A stretch of DNA of 64,000 nt from Aspidapion aeneum. Taxonomy: Eukaryota; Arthropoda; Insecta; Coleoptera; Brentidae. Location: positions 63,833,379-63,897,378 of the forward strand of contig OY755046.1 in NCBI GenBank assembly GCA_963576565.1. Reading direction: 5' to 3'. Shown in pieces: positions 12,801-21,800 of this stretch. The translations under genes and the position numbers were made by a program. Each line of letters starts with the position of its first letter. Within the stretch, counting starts at the first letter, position 1. A model generated the notes under the pieces. The model did no database searches and was not told the DNA's origin. It saw only the letters and a list, made by a program, of their open reading frames with translations.

Positions 12801-15800
12801 ACGAACGCCGCTGGTGAGCTTGTTATTAGTCTAATTTTACTAAGTTATACCATGTTGAAAAGGGAATTTTATTGTCTACAATATATACATTTTATACATT
12901 TTATTTATTTTTTTATACATTTTTCTCTTAGAAGCCTAGTTTTTAAGAAAATTTGAAAAAACCTCAAACTTTCAGATTTTGGGGTTCTAGGGGGTTTTTG
13001 GAGGTTTTTGCAGCCATTTAAAAAAAATAATATGTTATTATTTTTTAATTATACAAATATATATTTTGAATTTAAAATTCCGCCGCCATTTTGGCCGCCA
13101 TCTTGAATATCTCCACCCCTGTCAATATTTTGAGTTGGCTACAGGGATATTCGGATTCAGCGGGGTCAAAATAGGGGGAATTGCCCATTTGCCAAAAAGT
13201 AATATAAAATGCTTCTAGAAAGTGGATTTTCCCGAATCTTGCCTGAAATAGGCTAGCTAGGAAGGTATCAGATCCGTCATGGATCCATTTATTTAAATCA
13301 CTTATTAAGAGTCTATTAATTGGGACAGCATAAAATAAGTTTTTAATGATTTAGAATACCTTTGCCTGCAGCAACCATAATTCCTGTGGGCCCATTTAGG
13401 TTGTCAACCCAACCGGGGAAAGGATCTTTCCACGAAGCTATAACTAAAAATGGAAATTAATAATTAAAATGTCAATAATTGCTGTTTGGAACATTGTTCT
13501 TGGCGCAAATTTCGATATATCACTTATTAAATTTGGTAAATTAATAACGGAGTTATGAGAGTTTTTCACAACTAATGTTTTGTGTTCCAGTAATTGACTT
13601 ATAACTGCTCTATTTTTTTACCGATTTTAGTGAGTGGTTATTTGAAATACTCTAAAAACTTGTGGCCTATAAATATCTGTGGGCACAGCAGTGCCTCGCC
13701 AAGTTCGCGCAACTACTGTATCATATTTTCTTAATAAATTTCAGCCCATATTTGACCTTGGTCCTAGAAGATGTTGACACTCATAGATCTTCATAGAACA
13801 ACCCCTCCGAGTTTCATGGAGTTCCATAAAGTAGTAAAGTAGTTACGAAATTTCAAAAAACGTCGAAATTGCCACTAATTCACTCACTCATTATAGATCA
13901 TCAAAATTCTACTGTAAGTACAGACATGCTACAAAGCTGAAATTTGGCAGACTGAATTATGACCAAACCACTGGAAAAAATCAAAAAACCCCAATATTAT
14001 AATTTATTTTCCTCCCCTATACATGTAAATTTATGTAAAAGTAAGATTGCCCACTTCCAGAAACGCTACAGAGCTGAGCTTTGGCAGACTGATAGGAACT
14101 ATGATAAAACTATAGAAAAAAATTAAAACATCCCAAGATTCTAATTTACTTTTCTTCTCTATATATGTAAAGTTATGTAAAAGTAAAACTGCCGACTTCC
14201 ATAAACGCTAGGGAGCTGGGCTTTTTAAGACTGAAAGGCATATGAACCGACATTTTAATTTACTTCCCTCTCCTATAAATGTAAATTTATATAAAAGTAC
14301 CATTGCCTACTTCCAGAAACGCTTGGAAGGCTGATAGGAACTAAGATAAAACCATGAGAAAAAAATTTAAAAAAACTTCAACATTTTAATTTACCCTCCT
14401 CCCCTATAAATGTAAAGTTATGTAAAAGTAACATTGTCCACTTCCAGAAACGCTAGAGAGCTGAACTTTGGAAGGCTGATAGGAACTATGATAAAACCAT
14501 GGGAAAAATATTTAAAAACCTGAAAATTTTAAATAAGGCATTGTAAAAGTTTTGAACAATATTCGGCATATTTTAGTACTTAAAAAAAATATCAAATTCC
14601 TTTAAGAAAGAAGTGAACTCATAACAAAAACTTTTCACGTGAAAAAAGCCAAGTTCGCGAAAATGGTATTCCGTAAAAAGAATTAAGATAAAAGTAAAGC
14701 CAAGTTCTCCAATACAAATTTCAAAATGAAAGGTTCTTACTAGTTTGGCAATGTTTTTCTAAACTTGGCTACAAATGACTCTTAGTTGAACATAAAGAAG
14801 TTTAAAGAATAAACGTTCGAGAATTTTGCAACGAACATTGTAAATTGACATTGTCATGGTTATCGGCTTATACCTATTTTATTTCTGAACCGATTTTAAA
14901 GAATGATAGCTTACGATGCACAAAAAACTTAAAGCTATCTAAAACGTGGTGTTCCGTGACTTACTAATGGAAGGTCTGGCAATGGCTATGGGTAATCTGC
15001 TGGTATACTCTGACACAAGTTGCTCTGTTAAACATTTTGTGTAGGCATAAGTATTTGGAGAATTTTTTATCAGTTTTGGTGTAAGCATTTTTAAGAGATC
15101 GTTGTCCATCCATCTTGCCAATTCCAAAATATGCCTTAAATAAATAAAATACTAGATTAAATTTATAATTATTCAGGACAAAATAATATTAAATATACCT
15201 AAGTTTATTATCTGGTTTCTTAAACAATAATGACTTGAAATTAGTTGTTTAAATTTATCTGTATTGCCAGATTGATGGATCATATTTCAAAAAGCAATAT
15301 TTGAATGTCCACCTTTATTTAATATCTTTGAAATTAATATATTTGAAAGGCCAAGGTGAATATACAAAGTTGCAAAAATCATTAGTTATAAAAAATTAAA
15401 TTAAAGAATACTCAACTAACCTTGGGTTCTGCGGGGCAGGGTACAGCCGCTCCTCCAACTCTGTCTCGTTGCAGTGACAGTAAGAAGTTGAGACGTGTAC
15501 GAAGGACTTTACTTTTTTAAACGTGCAAGCCAGATCCAGAATATTTAGAGTACCACCTTAAAAAATAAACAATATAAGTATAATTTCACAAATGTGAAAA
15601 GTGAGTGGAATTGGACATTCAAATAGACATAGATTCCTAAAAATAAAGAAAAAAGTTGTTTACTAAGGGCCTGTCCTTAAATTACGGAACGCTCTAGAGG
15701 GGAAGGGGGGGGGGGTTAAGCATTGCGTTACACTTAATGTTTATTTAATGTGTTATTTTCTTGAACATGCGTTACGAGGGGGGAAGGGGGTTCAAAATCC

Positions 15801-18800
15801 TCAATTTTTGCGTTCTAGTCTATGGACAAATCGGCCTAAAAGGAGGTTTCGTGTGCAAGTCGTGCCAACTTTTTGCCGATAAGCCAAGTTTGTTAAGGGC
15901 ACTCCATAGATCAGGTTTTGACTTGTTGTCATTCTGGTAAATGCGTTTTTTTAAAGATATGGCCCCACCACTTTTTTTTGCTCCGATTTCAAAAATTTTT
16001 ATATATCTTTGCGTTTCAGATGATTTTGAAACTTTTTGGTTTTGCTGTCTGTCTGTCTGTCTGTATGTCTGTCTGTCTGTATGTCTGTCTGTAACGACCA
16101 ACCCGCATAACTCAAAAACCGCTTGGCCGATTTTAATGAAATTTGCTACCTAAGTTGGGTCTTGGGCCGTGATGGTCCCATTTAAAAATGAACAAAATCC
16201 ACCGAACGCAAGCCAAATAAAAGGGTGGGGGTAGATTCCAAAAATTAGAGTTTATGTGAAAATATGGCGTGTGTGATATCAAACGAAAGGTAATTAAGTC
16301 TGGAGTTAAAAAAAATGAATTTTAGTTTATTTTTAAAAAAAGGGTGGGAGTAGATGTCAAAAAATAGAGTTTAAGTGAAAATATGGCGTGTGTGATATCA
16401 AACGAAAGGTAATTGAGTCTGGAGTTAAACAAAATACATTTTAGTTTTTTTTTTAAAGGGTTTTGATCGAGGGGTCATCGGCACCCTAAAATTTTGTACA
16501 GCGTCCAACAGGACTTGGGTCCTGACGTGTACTGTTGGGTCCTGTTGAGTACTGTTGGGTACTGTCGTGTACTGTCGAGTACTGTTGGGTACTGTCGTGT
16601 ACTGTCGAGTACTGTCGAGTACTGCCGAGTACTGTCGTGTACTGTCGAGTACTGTTGGGTACTGTCGTGTACTGTCGAGTACTGTTGGGTCCTGTTGCGA
16701 GGTACAAAGCGCGCCCTTCAAAAAACATGCGAGCAAAAAAAAAAAAAAGGTCATCATGTTTGGGGAAGGCCGACAGGGACAAAGCGCACGCTCAAAAAAA
16801 AAAAAAGAAAAAAAAAGCTCATCATGTCTTTTTGCACCTACGTCACTGGTTGGGGTTGGGTGGTAGTGTCGAGTACTGTCGTGTACTGTTGGGTCCTATC
16901 GTGTACTGTCGAGTACTGTTGGGTCCTGTCGTGGTACTGTCGAGTACTGTTGGGTACTGGTGTGTACTGTCGAGTACTGTTGGGTACTGTCGTGTACTGT
17001 CGAGTACTGTTGGGTCCTGTCGTGGTACTGTCGAGTACTGTTGGGTACTGTCGAGTACTGTTGGGTCCTGTCGTGGTACTGTCGGGTCCTGTTGTGAAAT
17101 TTATACAGTACTGTTGAAAGCTGATGACCCCTCCGTTTTGATTGATAATTTGAGTTTAAGTCAAAACATGGCTTGTGTGGTATCAAACGAAAGGTAATTG
17201 AGTCTGGAGTTGAATAAAATATATTTCAGTTTTTGATTATATTAGCTTACACTATAACTATAGTACCTAGTGTGAGCTTAGGTGCCCATAGATTGGCAGA
17301 GTATTCTTAAAAATAGTCGTAGAGGGTTGCAAAAATGGCAAATGAATCAGTAAACACCCGCAATAAAATAACTTTCTTTTATATTTTTTAAAATTTTGTT
17401 TCGTTTTTTTAGAAAAAATAAAATAACTGAATTTTTACTTTTTTTTTGTATAGCTAGTAAAGTTTAACCTACATTTTTAATAACACCAAAGCAAAAATTA
17501 AAAATAAAGTTTAAGTAAAAGTTTTAGAATGAACATTTTTCTTTAATTTGGTGCATACAAGTCTTATATAGTTGTATATTTCATATTTGTTTCAATAAAA
17601 AACAATTTGTTGTCACCAAAACGACTTCCGAAGGTGTATTACCGTGCACGGACGCCTATAAGGCGGCGCGGCGCCCGGCTTTACGCAGCTGAGGCGTCTT
17701 GTAAAACAGATGATTTCTATTATTATTGTCATCGTTATTTGATGGACATTATCAAACAACATTGTTATTGTTGTTATAGTGCAGGGGCTAGAGGTACATA
17801 GTTGAGTATGCAAATTATGAGGACTGCAATTTGACAATGGATCCTAGCTGAGAATAGGTCACAGACTAACGATTTGGAGGTTGCCGGGCAAGTTTTTAGT
17901 CCAATTTTTTTTTATTCCCCCTTCTTATATACTCGTGTTCGAATTTCTAAAAATGTATCTAAGTTGACGCCCTAAAGACAATGACATAGAAATGGATCAA
18001 AAATGTGTAAAATCTAATTTAAAAATAAAATTATATTAGTTTTTAAATTTTAGCTGCAAAATTCCCCCCAGACTCCCCAGTCCTGACATTTTTAGATTTT
18101 TTTCAAATTTTCTTAAAAACTAAGCTAGGGAAAAATATATACTAATCTTTATTGTACACTTATATTCTACAGCGGCGTCCGTTTATTGAGGTAGTGTAAA
18201 TAAATTTAAAAAAGAAACATGTTTATTACAGGTTTTACCCGATTTTCTTAAAAACCGAGCCCTATATCAAAAAATATAATACACACTTTGTTATAGGCAA
18301 TAAAATTGCCTTTTAAATGATGTATAATAAGGCAGTGGTAGTTTTGTCTATAACAATTTAGGGGCGTCCGTAAATAAAATCAATTTTGAAAAATTTTTTT
18401 CCAATTTTCTCAAAAATTATTTCACCGTTTATTGTAGAAAATAAATTTTTTCTTTTAACAATGTATTAGTCAGTGAGGTCAGGCTAATGACAAACTCTCC
18501 AGCGGCGTCCGTTTATTAGGAAAATATAAAAAAAATTAAAGCCACCACATAAGTTTTACCCGATTATCTTAAAAACCAAGCTCTCTATCAAAAATTGTGA
18601 CTCATAGTCGATTGCAGACAATAAAATTTCCTTTTAAACATGTACAATAATGTAAGATTTATCTTCAGATTAAAACTTCACAGGCCTGTGCAACTTAAAT
18701 CAATTTTTACAAATCACCAAACAAATTAATTCTGTTACAAGTTTTTTCCAATTTTCTCAGAAACTAAGCTCAATTGACAAAAATGTGTTTTGTACTTTAT

Positions 18801-21800
18801 TGTAGAAAATAAAATTGTCTTTTTAACGATGTGTAAGTCAGTGGGGTTCAATTAATGACAAACCCTTCAGCGACGTCCGTATATGGGGGTCAATTAAAAA
18901 ATAAAATAAATAAAATCATTTTTGTCACTTGTTTTTGCCGATTTTTTTTTTCGAATATTAAAAAAAAATACCTTTTTTAAAAAGTATTATTTTAATACAT
19001 TTCAAATCAAGTAATTTAAGCTTTGTTGTATTAAAATCGGATAAAAAATAAAAAAGATACAATTTGTTTTTAAATATGCTTTTCCGCCATATTGAATCCG
19101 CCATATTTAAAAAAAAGCGCGATTATCACAATGACAATAAGTCAAAACCTAATCTGCTAGGTATGTTAAACAAATTTAAGTTACTTTCAAAAAGTTCTTA
19201 TGGTTTTCATTAAAAGCATAATTTTTAAATATACCCCAAAGGCCCCTATTTTTTTCCAGTTATTTGGAAATAACTTAAAAACTAATTAACGCATTGGAAC
19301 ATTTGAACCAGATTTAAATAAATAATAAAAATAGCTATCTTTTTTATATAAACTTTTTTTTCTAAAAAAATGTACCTTTTTTTTCATTTTTTATTTTTTT
19401 GAAAAATACAAAAAAATACATATTTTTTGACCAATACATTTTTAAATACATTACAAAGCAAGTATTTTAAACTTTGTTCCATGAAAATCGGATAAGAAAT
19501 AAAAAAGTTACATTTTTTTTAATATAACAATATAATATTTAAAGATACCCCAACTAACATTTATAGTAGCGGCTACATGTTCTAAAGGCTTTGCTACTTT
19601 CTTATAGTAGAAATGTGGTGAACCCAACCAAAATTTGTTACTTTTTAGTTCTAACTACTATTTAGTATCAGGAAATAGTAGATGTTTCGTAAAAACGACC
19701 CTCTAAACTACTTCTTAGGATTGTTTCTTGATAGTCGATTCTGATAGTCTTCTCTACCACAATAGGACGTTGCTAAAGTATTACTTTCTTTTTAGTCGTT
19801 ATTTCGTAGTCGCCCTGACTTTAATATCCTACTTAATTACCACTAGAAAGTTAAGCTTCATTGGAGTCCCAAACAAGTGTATCCGACAACTACATTATAA
19901 CTTTAATTTTTACCACAAAAGTTTGTGTCATCATAGTAACATCTGATGTAACAATGTAGACAAAATAACTTTTTGGATCAACTTTAAAGCCGCAACTACT
20001 TTTTTTTAATGTCGATCTTTTAAAGTAATCTCTCCTTCCTGTTTCTACTTTGAAAACGTAGACTTTTTGAAGTCGCATCTTGGTCGCATACATTCTTAAC
20101 CCTACTTTTTGTGGCTCCTTTTATAATATGGGAATATTAGAAATAGTTTTGCAAATATTTTTTTAACTACATTGAGCAGTCCATTTTTTCGAGCTCATTG
20201 CTTGGCCATTTTGCAAAACAATCAAAATGCAAAATATTGATTCAAAATATCGAGTACCGCACACGGTTTTAAGAATTCCCTGGTCATGCTTAATCTCCAT
20301 CCTTAATCTTTTACGCTACTTGTTGCTGTTCTATTTTTGTACTGTCTTTACGGTCGTTCGTGTTTGTGCTGTGGCACCACCCTATCGCCATCGTAACCCT
20401 GTTGTGCGGACCCAACCGAATTCGTTTATCTATGCCTCTTGTGCTGACGTGACGTGTCTCACTGTGATTCATTTTATGTGTTGAGCTTGGGTCAATTTGT
20501 CTTTTTAGTTTTCTTCAAATTTGTGCTGTTGTTAAAGCTTGGTTTAAAGTGATTTAAATTTGTGCTGTGTTTTGAACTCATTAGACTTAAATTTGTACTA
20601 TTTTCGAAGTGTGGTGTGTAGAACGCTTCAGTTTAAGGGCAAGGAAAGACGCGCAATATGCCCAGATCGCGAAGAAAGAAATCTTTCGACACAGTTCTGC
20701 CTTTTATCAACTGTCAGTTTTTAATGCGAAACTGTCAATATAGTGTCCGGCACAATTTGTGCCTGACATTATTGTAATAGGTCCCTAATATCTAATTTAT
20801 GCACGGCCCCTAAAATAACCTATTTGGGATATGCTAGACTTCATCTAGGAACTTTTGCGCTGTTTGCGGCTAATAAAAAAACAAGTATGATATATCGTGG
20901 TTACATGCGGATTTCTAAGCGATCTAACAAGTCTCAAAGATTGTTTTTTTACTTATAGGGCTTATAATAATAAAAATTACTTAATATTGAGAATGCGAAA
21001 ATATCTAAAAACAATAAAAAATACTCTGCCAATATATGGGCCCCTAAGCTCACACTAGGTACTATAGTTATGTGAGCTAATATAACTAAAAACTGAAATA
21101 TATTTTATTTAACTCCACACTAAATTACCTTTTGTTTGATACCACACAAGCCATGTTTTGACTTAAACTCAAATTTTTGAAATCCACCCCCACCCTTAAA
21201 AAAACAAAAACTAAAATGTATTTTGTTGAACTCCGGACTTAATTACCTTTCGTTTGATATCACACACGCCATATTTTCACTTAAACTCTAATTTTTGAAA
21301 TATACCCCCACCCTTTTTTTTTTAAATAAATTAAAATGTATTTTGTTTAACTCCAGACTCAATTACCTTTCGTTTGATATCACACACGCCATATTTTCAC
21401 ATAAACTCTAATTTTTGAAATCTATCCCCACCCTTTTATTTGGTTTGTGTTCGGTGGATTTTGTTCATTTTTAAATGGGACCATCTCGACTCAAGATCCA
21501 GCCCAGGTACCAAATTTCATTAAAATCGGCCAAGCGGTTTTTGAGTTATGCGCGTTGGTCGTTACAGACAGACATACAGACACACAGACAGACAGACAGA
21601 CGGACAGACAGACATACAGACAGACAGACAGACAGACAGACAGACGGCGCAACGAAAAAGTTTTAAAATCATCTGAAACGCAAAGATATATAAAAAATTT
21701 TGAAATCGGAGCAACTTTTTTTTTCTCGAAAAAATTAGGATCACCATAGCTCACACTACTATAGTATAGTATATGTGTGAGCTAATACTACAAACGAATT

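Noticed and set aside
16425..17197. Similar repeat-derived frames up to 220 codons
   Set aside because: Same minisatellite in the inverted copy; not genes.
17607..17837. Overlapping frames on both strands in a GC-rich patch
   Set aside because: No family resemblance, no start context; likely chance.
20227..20484. 85-codon frame [12 protein letters not shown]...
   Set aside because: No recognisable domain, absent from the short copy of the element, composition hydrophobic by AT bias.
21447..21754. Frames with TDRQTDRQ or SVCLSVCL runs (also at 15.9, 37.7, 38.5 and 52.1 kb)
   Set aside because: Produced by the (GACA)n tract of the hairpin element; both strands open.
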